This document shows positions 1 to 5,001 of a stretch of DNA of 5,001 nt, one piece after another. The notes beneath the pieces were generated by a model. That model was given only the letters and a program-made list of their open reading frames with translations. It was not told the DNA's origin and did not search any database. The position numbers and the translations under genes were made by a program. The stretch spans positions 1 through 5,001 of the forward strand of contig JABFXT010000519.1 of assembly GCA_013361595.1 (NCBI GenBank), in the 5' to 3' direction. This DNA comes from Nocardia sp. GTDB lineage: Bacteria > Actinomycetota > Actinomycetes > Mycobacteriales > Mycobacteriaceae. Numbering within the stretch: the stretch's first letter is position 1; the number at the start of each line of letters is the position of its first letter.

Positions 1-164
1 ATTCGCTCTCGATCACCGTCGCCGATCGGGTCCGGTGGGAAATCGAAATCGAGGTCGACGGCGACGAAATCGAGATAGAGCTGGAGATCGGCTGGCGTGA
101 CGATCCCGCCGGCGACCCGGACGCCGAAGTCGCCGGGCAACCGGAGCGTGTTGCCCGCGCCTAG
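1..164 (+). CDS. amphi-Trp domain-containing protein, C-terminal part (5' end outside the window)
   Basis: An open frame enters from the left edge and ends at TAG 162-164, giving 53 visible residues. Visible residues 8-31 show strict alternation of acidic and hydrophobic residues, starting RVRWEIEIEVDGDEIEIELE and closing with a Trp at residue 31. This two-tryptophan, amphipathic beta-strand pattern is the signature of the amphi-Trp domain family (TIGR04354, from memory), a small domain of unknown function found in actinobacteria and haloarchaea. The tail after the second Trp is short, polar and probably disordered. The start codon and the N-terminal half of the domain are outside the window, so length and promoter cannot be judged. 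The next gene is on the same strand 95 bases on, so the two could be co-transcribed, but that gene's strong ribosome binding site makes its translation independent. The family call rests on the motif pattern alone. Confidence 0.7.
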   Translation, partial: SLSITVADRVRWEIEIEVDGDEIEIELEIGWRDDPAGDPDAEVAGQPERVARA

Positions 165-246
165 GCACCACGACCTGCGCGTCCGCGGAAGAGCACCGCG
201 AAATAGCCGGTATTCGCAGCGTCGAACCGAAGATCCGACGCCCGAG

Positions 247-255
247 AAAAGGAGG
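247..255 (+). promoter_or_regulatory. Shine-Dalgarno site of the DUF1269 gene
   Basis: AAAAGGAGG ends four bases before the ATG at 260. It is an almost full complement to the 3' end of 16S rRNA, far stronger than the sites in front of the two regulator genes. It fixes the start at 260. Confidence 0.85.
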
Positions 256-259
256 CCCG

Positions 260-748
260 ATGGCCGGGACCTTGACCGTGTGGAAGTTCGCCAGTGCCGA
301 CGGCGCCGAAAAGGCGAACGAGACACTGGAGGATCTGCAGCGCCGGGAACTGATCACCGTCCAGGACGCGGCCGTTGTCAGCTGGCCGGACGGAGCGAAG
401 AAGCCCCGGACTCGTCAGTTGCACAGCCTGGCCGGTATCGGCGCGCTCGGGGGCGCGTTCTGGGGATTGCTGTTCGGGCTGCTGTTCTTCATCCCGTTGA
501 TCGGCGCCGCGATGGGTGCCGGGTTGGGTGCGATGTCGGGTTCGCTGGCCGATATCGGTATCGACGACGATTTCATCAAGGAAGTGCGCGGCAAGCTCAC
601 TCCGGGTACGTCAGCGTTGTTCGCGTTGACCTCCGATGCCACCCTGGATCGGATCCACGACGCCTTCCAGGGGCAGTCCGCCGAGCTGGTCTCGACCAAC
701 CTGTCCCATGAGCAGGAAGCCAAACTGCGCGAGGTCTTCGCCGACTGA
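260..748 (+). CDS. DUF1269 domain-containing membrane-associated protein
   Basis: This is a complete 162-residue protein of the DUF1269 family (PF06897, from memory), whose biochemical role is unknown. The N-terminal part (about residues 4-45) looks like a small alpha/beta domain and ends in a SWPDG turn. The family hallmark follows: TRQLHSLAGIGALGGAFWGL at residues 51-70, leading into a glycine-rich hydrophobic stretch to about residue 97 (FGLLFFIPLIGAAMGAGLGA at 72-91). That stretch can form a membrane hairpin or a glycine-zipper insertion. The next segment, with IDDDFIKEV at 101-109 and LTPGTSALF at 113-121, is also typical of the family. The C-terminus is a polar helix. Length and motif order match complete family members, and there is no signal peptide. 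ATG 260 is chosen because of the strong ribosome binding site just upstream. It shares strand with the amphi-Trp gene but shows no functional link to the regulators that follow. Confidence 0.93.
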   Translation: MAGTLTVWKFASADGAEKANETLEDLQRRELITVQDAAVVSWPDGAKKPRTRQLHSLAGIGALGGAFWGLLFGLLFFIPLIGAAMGAGLGAMSGSLADIGIDDDFIKEVRGKLTPGTSALFALTSDATLDRIHDAFQGQSAELVSTNLSHEQEAKLREVFAD

Positions 749-765
749 CCGGTGGAATGTTCGCC

Positions 766-791
766 GTCCACGCACCGGGGCGTCGGTGGAC
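766..791 (+). terminator. weak hairpin after the DUF1269 gene
   Basis: GTCCAC at 766-771 is complementary to GTGGAC at 786-791, with a 14-base loop, 18 bases after the stop codon. There is no T-run. It could be an actinobacterial-style terminator, but the stem is short and could be chance at this GC content. Confidence 0.25.
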
Positions 792-807
792 CTCACTCGT
801 CCAGCGT

Positions 808-837
808 ATGAGAACACCGGGACCGGACACCTACACT
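808..837 (+). promoter_or_regulatory. possible sigma-A-type promoter of the first PucR-family gene
   Basis: ATGAGA at 808-813 matches TTGACA at four of six positions. After an 18-base spacer, TACACT at 832-837 matches TATAAT at four of six and fits the TAnnnT form common in actinomycetes. Transcription would begin near 844 and give a leader of about 177 bases before ATG 1021. This is the best pair I found in the gap, but by-eye promoter calls in GC-rich DNA are unreliable. Confidence 0.3.
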
Positions 838-927
838 CGCTGCCATGAACTGCCGGGCACTGCCCAGACGATGCCGCCACGCGGGCCGGACAACGCGAAC
901 CGGCTCCGTCCGCCTCTACTTCCGACA

Positions 928-978
928 GTCACCGGTGCTTCGGGTGACCGGCACGGTCGGCGGCGGCGCGAACCGACC
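928..978 (+). other. two short hairpins in the leader of the first regulator gene
   Basis: GTCACC 928-933 pairs with GGTGAC 943-948 (nine-base loop). GGTCGG 955-960 pairs with CCGACC 973-978 (twelve-base loop). They lie one after the other, 27 bases before the presumed ribosome binding site at 1005-1010. They may form a structured untranslated leader. No known riboswitch class is recognised, and stems of six pairs are easily found by chance in such DNA. Confidence 0.25.
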
Positions 979-1020
979 CGCGGGCCTCGTCGCGAGTAGC
1001 GATCGGGAAGAGCGTCGGGG

Positions 1021-2352
1021 ATGACGACAGCTCACCCGTCGGTGGCACCGTGCCGGCCGGACGAGGCACCGAGCACGGCCGACAACGACATCGTGGCCGT
1101 CATAGCGAGGATCGCGCGCATTCTCGAAACTCGTGAAGACGAGATCAGCTCGGGGATGAGCGCCCTGATGGCACGTGATATCGACCGGCTCGACGACGAT
1201 CCCCGACTGGTGGACCTGCTCCAGGCCAGTGTGGCCGGCAATGTGCGCACGGTGATCGACCTCCTGATGAACGATATTCCGATCGCAGACCTGCGACCGG
1301 ATCCCGACGCCGTCGAATACGCGCTGCGGCTGGCGCAGCGCGAGGTTCCCGCCAACTCCCTGGTCCGCGCCTATCACATGGGACAGCAGGAGATGCTCCG
1401 CATCTGCTACGGCGAACTCGACCGTGCCGAGTTGCCCGCTCCACTGGCCCTGGCGGTCGTCGAACGACTGACCGAGATCATCTACGGCTATATCGACTGG
1501 ATCACCGGGTACGTCTTCGACGCCTATGAGGCCGAACGGAGACGGTGGGTGGGTCGGCCGGACGGCGTGCGGTCCGCCACCGTCCACGCCGTGCTCGCCA
1601 CCGATGATCCCGACACCGCCGCTTTCGAACACGAGACCGGGTACTCGCTGAGCCGTACGCATCTGGCGCTCATCCTGTGGCGGGAGGGGCCCGAACAGAC
1701 GAGTGCCCTGGACCTGTTGGAGACCCGGGTACGCGCCATCGGCGGGTTGCTGGACTCCGACGGTCCGGCGATCGTGACGGCGGTCGACCGCCGGACCGTG
1801 TGGGCATGGCTACCGTTCCGCGAGCGGCCGACCGCCGGCGTCAGCGAAATTCGCCGGAAATACGATCTCGCCGAGGGAGTTCGGCTCACCGCCGGGCTGC
1901 CGGGCCACGGCCCGACCGGATTCCGGCGCTCGTATCTACAGGCCCGGGCCGCCTATTTCGTCGCCACGCTGCCCGGATCACCGGACCTGCCGTCCGCAGT
2001 CGGTTTCGCGGACCCCGGGGTGGGCGTGATCTCGCTGCTGGCAACAGATCTGGACGCCACTCGGTCATGGGTGCGGGAGGTCCTCGGCGATCTCGCCGAG
2101 GACACCGAACCGGCCGCGACTTTGCGTCATACCCTGAGTACCTACTTCGCCACCGGCGACAACCACGTCCGAACCGCCCGGACGCTCATGCTGCACCGCA
2201 ACACGGTCAAGTACCGGATCGCCAAGGCGCTCGCGGTGACCGGTGCCGGCGCGATCACGTACGACAGAGTCGATGTGGCGCTGGCGTTGCAGGCGTGCCG
2301 CCTGCTCGGCGCCGCTGTCCTGCGCCCGGCCACGAAACCGCTGTCCCGGTAG
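1021..2352 (+). CDS. PucR/CdaR-family transcriptional regulator with RsbRD-like sensor domain (paralogue 1)
   Basis: This complete 443-residue cytoplasmic DNA-binding regulator has three parts. A short polar N-terminus (1-22) leads into an all-helical RsbRD-like domain (about 25-180; PF14361 type) with PANSLVRAYHMGQQ at 110-123 and YGYIDWITGYVFDAYEAER at 155-173. A GGDEF-like domain (about 200-330; PF17853 type) has lost the GGDEF catalytic motif, so it should not make cyclic di-GMP; it includes ETGYSLSRTHLALILW at 205-220. The C-terminal PucR helix-turn-helix (PF13556 type) spans about 368-435, with recognition helix LHRNTVKYR at 391-399. ATG 1021 is the only plausible start: an in-frame TAG lies at 997-999 with no other start between, and a weak GGGAAG site lies at 1005-1010. 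Family members often act as activators responding to a small ligand, but the ligand and targets here are unknown. It is followed by a strong hairpin and then a full-length paralogue. Confidence 0.95.
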   Translation: MTTAHPSVAPCRPDEAPSTADNDIVAVIARIARILETREDEISSGMSALMARDIDRLDDDPRLVDLLQASVAGNVRTVIDLLMNDIPIADLRPDPDAVEYALRLAQREVPANSLVRAYHMGQQEMLRICYGELDRAELPAPLALAVVERLTEIIYGYIDWITGYVFDAYEAERRRWVGRPDGVRSATVHAVLATDDPDTAAFEHETGYSLSRTHLALILWREGPEQTSALDLLETRVRAIGGLLDSDGPAIVTAVDRRTVWAWLPFRERPTAGVSEIRRKYDLAEGVRLTAGLPGHGPTGFRRSYLQARAAYFVATLPGSPDLPSAVGFADPGVGVISLLATDLDATRSWVREVLGDLAEDTEPAATLRHTLSTYFATGDNHVRTARTLMLHRNTVKYRIAKALAVTGAGAITYDRVDVALALQACRLLGAAVLRPATKPLSR

Positions 2353-2390
2353 CGGCGGCGACGGGTCGCCGAGCCGCACGGTCCTACCGG
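2346..2390. terminator. nested hairpin after the first regulator gene, possibly a two-way terminator
   Basis: The inner stem CGGCGAC 2356-2362 / GTCGCCG 2365-2371 extends outward, past a two-base bulge (AG 2372-2373), through GCGG 2352-2355 / CCGC 2374-2377. That gives eleven G-C-rich pairs. An alternative outer stem, CCGGTAG 2346-2352 / CTACCGG 2384-2390, closes the whole structure (the two outer stems share base 2352). The hairpin starts at the TAG stop of the first regulator. It lacks a T-run, as is common for actinobacterial terminators, and its symmetry would let it act on both strands. It suggests that the first regulator is transcribed separately from the second. Confidence 0.6.
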
Positions 2391-2551
2391 CTGTGGTGGC
2401 CGTCCCGTTCGCGAGCCCTGGCTCCCCGCCGACGTAGCTCGGCACGGTCCAGCCAGGCGTAGACCGCGTCGTATCCGGGTTTTCGTTCATCCGCGCACTC
2501 GGTGCGCCACCGCAGAGGGAGTGTGCAGCATAGAGCGCACCCGGCCCGCAC
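2384..2551 (-). CDS. possible small hypothetical protein, 55 codons
   Basis: A minus-strand frame reads from a GTG at 2549-2551 to TAG at 2384-2386. The middle and end look protein-like rather than random: LPLRWRTECADERKPGYDAV at residues 11-30, then an amphipathic charged helix (YAWLDRAELRRRGARARER, 31-49). I do not recognise the family. Against it, no ribosome binding site precedes the GTG, the third-position GC of the last 36 codons (about 24 of 36) is lower than in the neighbouring genes, and the N-terminal ten residues are cysteine-rich and unconvincing. A GATATT hexamer (2556-2561, minus strand) ends four bases before the GTG, so a leaderless message is conceivable. The ORF would converge on the first regulator, with the nested hairpin between their ends. 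It could also be the decayed remnant of a longer gene, or chance. Confidence 0.3.
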   Translation of the reverse strand: MRAGCALCCTLPLRWRTECADERKPGYDAVYAWLDRAELRRRGARARERDGHHSR

Positions 2552-2573
2552 CGGCAATATCGCACCATGATGT

Positions 2574-2586
2574 GTGCAGTCTGCAC
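2574..2586. promoter_or_regulatory. perfect palindrome GTGCAG-T-CTGCAC, operator-like
   Basis: Six-base half-sites are in perfect inverted symmetry around one base. The site lies 236 bases before the second regulator's ATG and just upstream of the 5' end of the possible minus-strand small ORF. The same half-site GTGCAG recurs at 2523-2528 and 2731-2736. This is the form expected for a dimeric helix-turn-helix protein, but no known PucR-family operator is matched. Confidence 0.4.
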
Positions 2587-2683
2587 CCCGGCCTCATGCG
2601 ATTGTGGCCCTTCGGCCCATTCCCCGGTCGCGCATCACTGGTTAGTCTGATGACTCCCCGACTACGCACACGATGGGGAGCGT

Positions 2684-2697
2684 CGCTCCGCGGAGCG
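2684..2697. promoter_or_regulatory. 14-base perfect palindrome CGCTCCGCGGAGCG
   Basis: CGCTCCG is followed directly by its reverse complement CGGAGCG, with no spacer. One further C-G pair (2681/2700) can form beyond two G-T wobbles if it is read as RNA. It lies about 36 bases after the possible -10 at 2643-2648 and 126 bases before the second regulator's ATG. It could be an operator, or an RNA hairpin in the leader with a strained loop. Confidence 0.4.
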
Positions 2698-2822
2698 GTG
2701 ACGGTGTACCGGATTCCGAGAATTGGTGAAGTGCAGGTCGAACAAGAGATCTACGCGGCGGGTGCGCTCGTGGTTCCGGACGACCTGCCTCGACTCCGTC
2801 CGCGTGGTCGGGAAGCGGCGCG

Positions 2823-4130
2823 ATGAGCCGGTCCGCGCCACCACCGCGCCGACGGCCCGCGGAGCCGCCGGAGCCCGCACCGACGCGGGCTTCCGCGCTC
2901 GTCGTGGCGATCGGCGCGGGGTTACGGACGCGGGAGTCGGAGATCGCCGAGATCATGACCCGGCGGATAGCCGGTGAGATCGACTCGTCCGGTGGCGATC
3001 CGCGGCTGGCGGCCCTGCGCGCCGCCAGCATCCACGCCAATGTGGCGACCATGATCGGGATATTGGCCGGCGATATTCCGGTCGATCACCTGCAACCTCC
3101 CACCGCATCGGTCGAATACGCACGACGGGTGGCACAGCAGGAGATTCCGTCCAACTTGCTGGTGCGCGCCTATCATCTGGGCCAGAACGTCATGATGGGA
3201 ATCTGCCGTGACGAGGTGAGCCGGCAGGAACTGCCGACGGCACTGGGCCTGGCCGTTCTCGGCCGGTTCACCGAACTCGTCTACGCGTATACCGACTGGA
3301 TCACCGTATCCGTTCTCGAAACCTACGAGACCGAACGTACGCGGCGAACGAACGCCCGCGGCAACGTACACCCGTCCATCGTCCATTCGCTGCTCTCGGC
3401 GACGACACCGGATCCGGCGGAGTTCGAAATCGCGACCGGTTACCGGCTCGACCGGACGCATCTGGCCGCGATCCTGTGGTACTCGGGCAATGACGAAGCC
3501 GCAGCACTCTCTCTGTTGGATTCCGGGACAAGGACATTGGCACACTCAGTGCACGCCGGCGGCGCGCCACTGGTGACCGCCGTCGACCGGCGCACACTGT
3601 GGGTGTGGATCCCGTTCGGCCGGCGGGCCGCTGTCGTTCCGGCCGGCGCGGGGCCTGTCCTGCCGGAAGGGGTGCGGCTGGCCCTCGGCCTGCCGGGCCC
3701 GGGACTCGACGGATTCCGCCGCTCCCAGCGGCAGGCCGCGGCCGCCTACCGCCTGGCGACCGTTCCGCGGACACCGCCACCACCCGTGACGATCGGGTTC
3801 GGCGATCCCGGTGTGGCGGTGGCCTCGCTGTTGGCCGCGGATCTGGACTCGACCCGCGAATGGGTGCGCGAGGTGCTCGGCGGGCTCGCCGCGGACACCG
3901 ATCAGGCAGCGACACTACGAGATACGCTGAGCACCTTCTACGAGACGGGCGAAAGCCATCTGCGCACCGCGCAGCAGATGATCCTGCACCGCAACACCGT
4001 CAAGTACCGAGTCACCAGGGCCCTCGAGGCCACCCCCGGCGGCGCGGCCGGGCACGAGAAGCTGGATATCGCGCTGGCCTTGCGGATCTGCCGTTTTCTC
4101 GGTGCGAACGTGCTCCGCCCGCCGGCCTGA
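2823..4130 (+). CDS. PucR/CdaR-family transcriptional regulator with RsbRD-like sensor domain (paralogue 2)
   Basis: This complete 435-residue regulator has the same architecture as the upstream paralogue. Its N-terminus is rich in Pro, Arg and Ala (2-22). The RsbRD-like helical domain (about 25-178) carries PSNLLVRAYHLGQN at 109-122 and YAYTDWITVSVLETYETER at 154-172. The GGDEF-like domain (about 198-325) lacks a GGDEF motif and includes ATGYRLDRTHLAAILWY at 204-220. The helix-turn-helix region (about 365-430) has recognition helix LHRNTVKYR at 388-396, identical to paralogue 1. ATG 2823 is the only start: an in-frame TGA lies at 2727-2729 with no start codon between. A weak GGGAAG site at 2810-2815 lies seven bases before it. 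Over the last 69 aligned residues 40 are identical to paralogue 1. Ligand and targets are unknown. The 470-base gap argues for a separate promoter. The gene ends 74 bases from the convergent lipase gene. Confidence 0.95.
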   Translation: MSRSAPPPRRRPAEPPEPAPTRASALVVAIGAGLRTRESEIAEIMTRRIAGEIDSSGGDPRLAALRAASIHANVATMIGILAGDIPVDHLQPPTASVEYARRVAQQEIPSNLLVRAYHLGQNVMMGICRDEVSRQELPTALGLAVLGRFTELVYAYTDWITVSVLETYETERTRRTNARGNVHPSIVHSLLSATTPDPAEFEIATGYRLDRTHLAAILWYSGNDEAAALSLLDSGTRTLAHSVHAGGAPLVTAVDRRTLWVWIPFGRRAAVVPAGAGPVLPEGVRLALGLPGPGLDGFRRSQRQAAAAYRLATVPRTPPPPVTIGFGDPGVAVASLLAADLDSTREWVREVLGGLAADTDQAATLRDTLSTFYETGESHLRTAQQMILHRNTVKYRVTRALEATPGGAAGHEKLDIALALRICRFLGANVLRPPA

Positions 4131-4175
4131 GGGGTGCCCTGGCTCCAAAGCCGGAGTTCCGACCGGACGTTCGAC

Positions 4176-4188
4176 CCCGGACCCCGGG
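4176..4188. terminator. short hairpin between the convergent second regulator and lipase genes
   Basis: CCCGG 4176-4180 pairs with CCGGG 4184-4188 across a three-base loop, in the 74-base gap between the two stop codons. Smaller stems also exist near 4141-4155. There is no T-run. A terminator is expected between convergent genes, but this one is weak. Confidence 0.25.
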
Positions 4189-4204
4189 CCCGATCTCGAT
4201 GTCC

Positions 4205-5001
4205 TCAGACGATCGACCCGATCCGTTCGGGCGCCGGGTAGCCGAGAACCTCCGGCCCGACGATATCGAGCAATTGGGCGTCGGTGCGGGAACGTATCCA
4301 GGCGGTGGCGATATCGTAACCGGTATCGAACAGCTCCTCGGCCGATCGGTCCGGCGCCTCGAGTGCCGCACCGTAGGGCTGGTGGGCGAAGATGGTCGAC
4401 TCGCGCAGGGTCGTATCGCGAAACGGCCGTGGGCGATGGGGAATCATCGGCAGCGCGGGGTGCAGCACAGGGAAGATCAGTCCGCCTCGGCTGTCGTACG
4501 GTTGCGGCCCGTAGAGGTCCAGGATCAGCGTGGGATGTGGCGCGAAGATCTCGTGGGGTACCCGGAACTGACAGCCGCCGTCGAACAGGTCCTCCAGTCC
4601 CGCGGCCGCCGGCAGCGCTCCCGGAATGCGAGTGGCCGCGACGAGCGCATCCACGACCGGCAGATCCGGAACCCCCAGCTCGGGTAGATCCCGGGGTAAC
4701 AGCAGGGTTCCGCGCTTCGCCGAATAGACAGGTATCAGCAGTGACGATGCCGCCCGGTGCAGCGGTTGCCCGGACGATCCCGGTTCGAGGACGAAGTCGG
4801 CGAAGGTGCGATCGCCCACGACGGCGTGGGCGAGCTCGCGAATCCGCGCCCGGGGGTACAGTGCGCGCCGGGTCACCAGAGTACGAAAACTCCTCCCGCC
4901 CAACACATCTTGCTCCGGGTAATCAATCGCGATCTGCCTGGCCCGGTCACGCGTGAACCCCAGCGCTATCGTCGCGGCCGCGATGGCGCCACCACTGACC
5001 C
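4205..5001 (-). CDS. patatin-like phospholipase / lipid acyl hydrolase, partial (N-terminus outside the window)
   Basis: A minus-strand frame runs from the right edge to TGA at 4205-4207, showing 264 residues. The first visible residues are VSGGAIAAATIALGF. The preceding partial codon ends in GG, which fits the patatin nucleophile elbow GxSGG, with the catalytic Ser at visible residue 2. The second dyad residue is also present: LFDGG, Asp at visible residue 140 (bases 4580-4582), preceded by ATRIPGALPA (122-131), the usual patatin run-in. Both catalytic residues therefore appear intact, and the enzyme should cleave acyl esters of lipids. A GTG at 4904-4906 could be mistaken for the start, but the protein-like frame continues upstream of it through the elbow, so the true start lies past the edge. 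About 120 residues follow the DGG motif, with no extra domain recognised. It is convergent with the second regulator, so not in its operon. Substrate and any signal peptide cannot be determined. Confidence 0.9.
   Translation of the reverse strand, partial: VSGGAIAAATIALGFTRDRARQIAIDYPEQDVLGGRSFRTLVTRRALYPRARIRELAHAVVGDRTFADFVLEPGSSGQPLHRAASSLLIPVYSAKRGTLLLPRDLPELGVPDLPVVDALVAATRIPGALPAAAGLEDLFDGGCQFRVPHEIFAPHPTLILDLYGPQPYDSRGGLIFPVLHPALPMIPHRPRPFRDTTLRESTIFAHQPYGAALEAPDRSAEELFDTGYDIATAWIRSRTDAQLLDIVGPEVLGYPAPERIGSIV

Larger units (their letters stand above)
2353..2822. other. 470-base stretch between the two regulator genes
   Basis: No confident gene lies here. The stretch holds the hairpin next to the first gene's stop, a possible 55-codon minus-strand ORF (2384-2551) and two perfect palindromes (2574-2586 and 2684-2697). 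A possible -10 element TAGTCT lies at 2643-2648, with only a poor -35 (TTCCCC 2620-2625). GTGCAG or its complement CTGCAC occurs four times: 2523-2528, 2574-2579, 2581-2586 and 2731-2736. The promoter of the second regulator should lie in the right half. Confidence 0.6.

Noticed and set aside
855..865. Short palindrome GGGCA-C-TGCCC before the first regulator, as a counterpart of the GTGCAG palindrome
   Set aside because: Its half-site sequence and spacing differ from the site before the second regulator, and an 11-base palindrome is not unusual at this base composition.
916..1662. Long open frame on the minus strand, antisense to the first regulator
   Set aside because: It lies opposite a well-supported PucR-family gene and has low-complexity, unrecognisable protein sequence. 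It is a by-product of high GC content.
2352..2377. GCGGCGGCG repeat as a possible direct-repeat array or mobile-element end
   Set aside because: It is fully explained as one arm of the terminator-like hairpin. No target duplication or transposase is nearby.
1677..2462. Plus-strand open frame overlapping the first regulator and running past its end
   Set aside because: It is a shifted frame of the regulator with Arg/Gly-rich translation. The regulator frame carries the family motifs.
2922..3545. Long minus-strand open frame antisense to the second regulator, resembling the one antisense to the first
   Set aside because: The resemblance between the two antisense frames follows from the homology of the sense genes. 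Neither shows a known domain or start signals.
3599..4687. Plus-strand open frame of 362 codons across the end of the second regulator and into the lipase gene
   Set aside because: It overlaps two well-supported genes in other frames and is dominated by Arg, Gly, Pro and Ala, as expected for a shifted frame in GC-rich DNA.
4102..4956. Plus-strand open frame of 284 codons opposite the lipase
   Set aside because: It is antisense to a patatin gene with both catalytic motifs, and the translation is Arg/Pro-rich with no recognisable domain.

Overview
The window is GC-rich throughout, with G or C at most third codon positions. It carries gene families typical of mycolic-acid actinomycetes: two PucR/CdaR-type regulators with RsbRD-like N-terminal domains, a DUF1269 protein, an amphi-Trp protein and a patatin-like lipase. 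The most likely source is a Nocardia-like actinomycete chromosome, inferred from gene families and base composition only. No tRNA, rRNA, insertion sequence, CRISPR array or phage gene was seen.

Layout, left to right. (1) The last 53 codons of an amphi-Trp domain protein enter from the left edge on the plus strand. (2) A complete 162-residue DUF1269 membrane-associated protein follows after 95 bases, with a strong ribosome binding site. (3) A 272-base gene-free stretch holds a possible promoter and two small hairpins. (4) The first PucR-family regulator is 443 residues long. (5) A 470-base stretch begins with a strong nested hairpin. It may hold a 55-codon minus-strand ORF, and it carries two perfect operator-like palindromes. 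(6) The second PucR-family regulator, 435 residues, is a full-length paralogue of the first. (7) On the minus strand, convergent with it, lies most of a patatin-like phospholipase whose N-terminus runs off the right edge. Its catalytic serine falls within the last ten bases of the window.

The centre of the window is the tandem pair of regulators. Both keep the same three-part architecture (RsbRD-like sensor, degenerate GGDEF-like domain, C-terminal helix-turn-helix). In the last 69 aligned residues I count 40 identities. They appear to be an old duplication in which both copies stayed intact. The gap between them is long and holds a terminator-like hairpin and possible operators, so they are probably transcribed separately and may regulate themselves or each other. 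No metabolic genes lie beside them, and the only neighbouring enzyme, the lipase, points the opposite way. Their target is therefore not evident here. I see no clearly new multi-gene system. The features most worth following up are the regulator pair and the DNA sites between its members.
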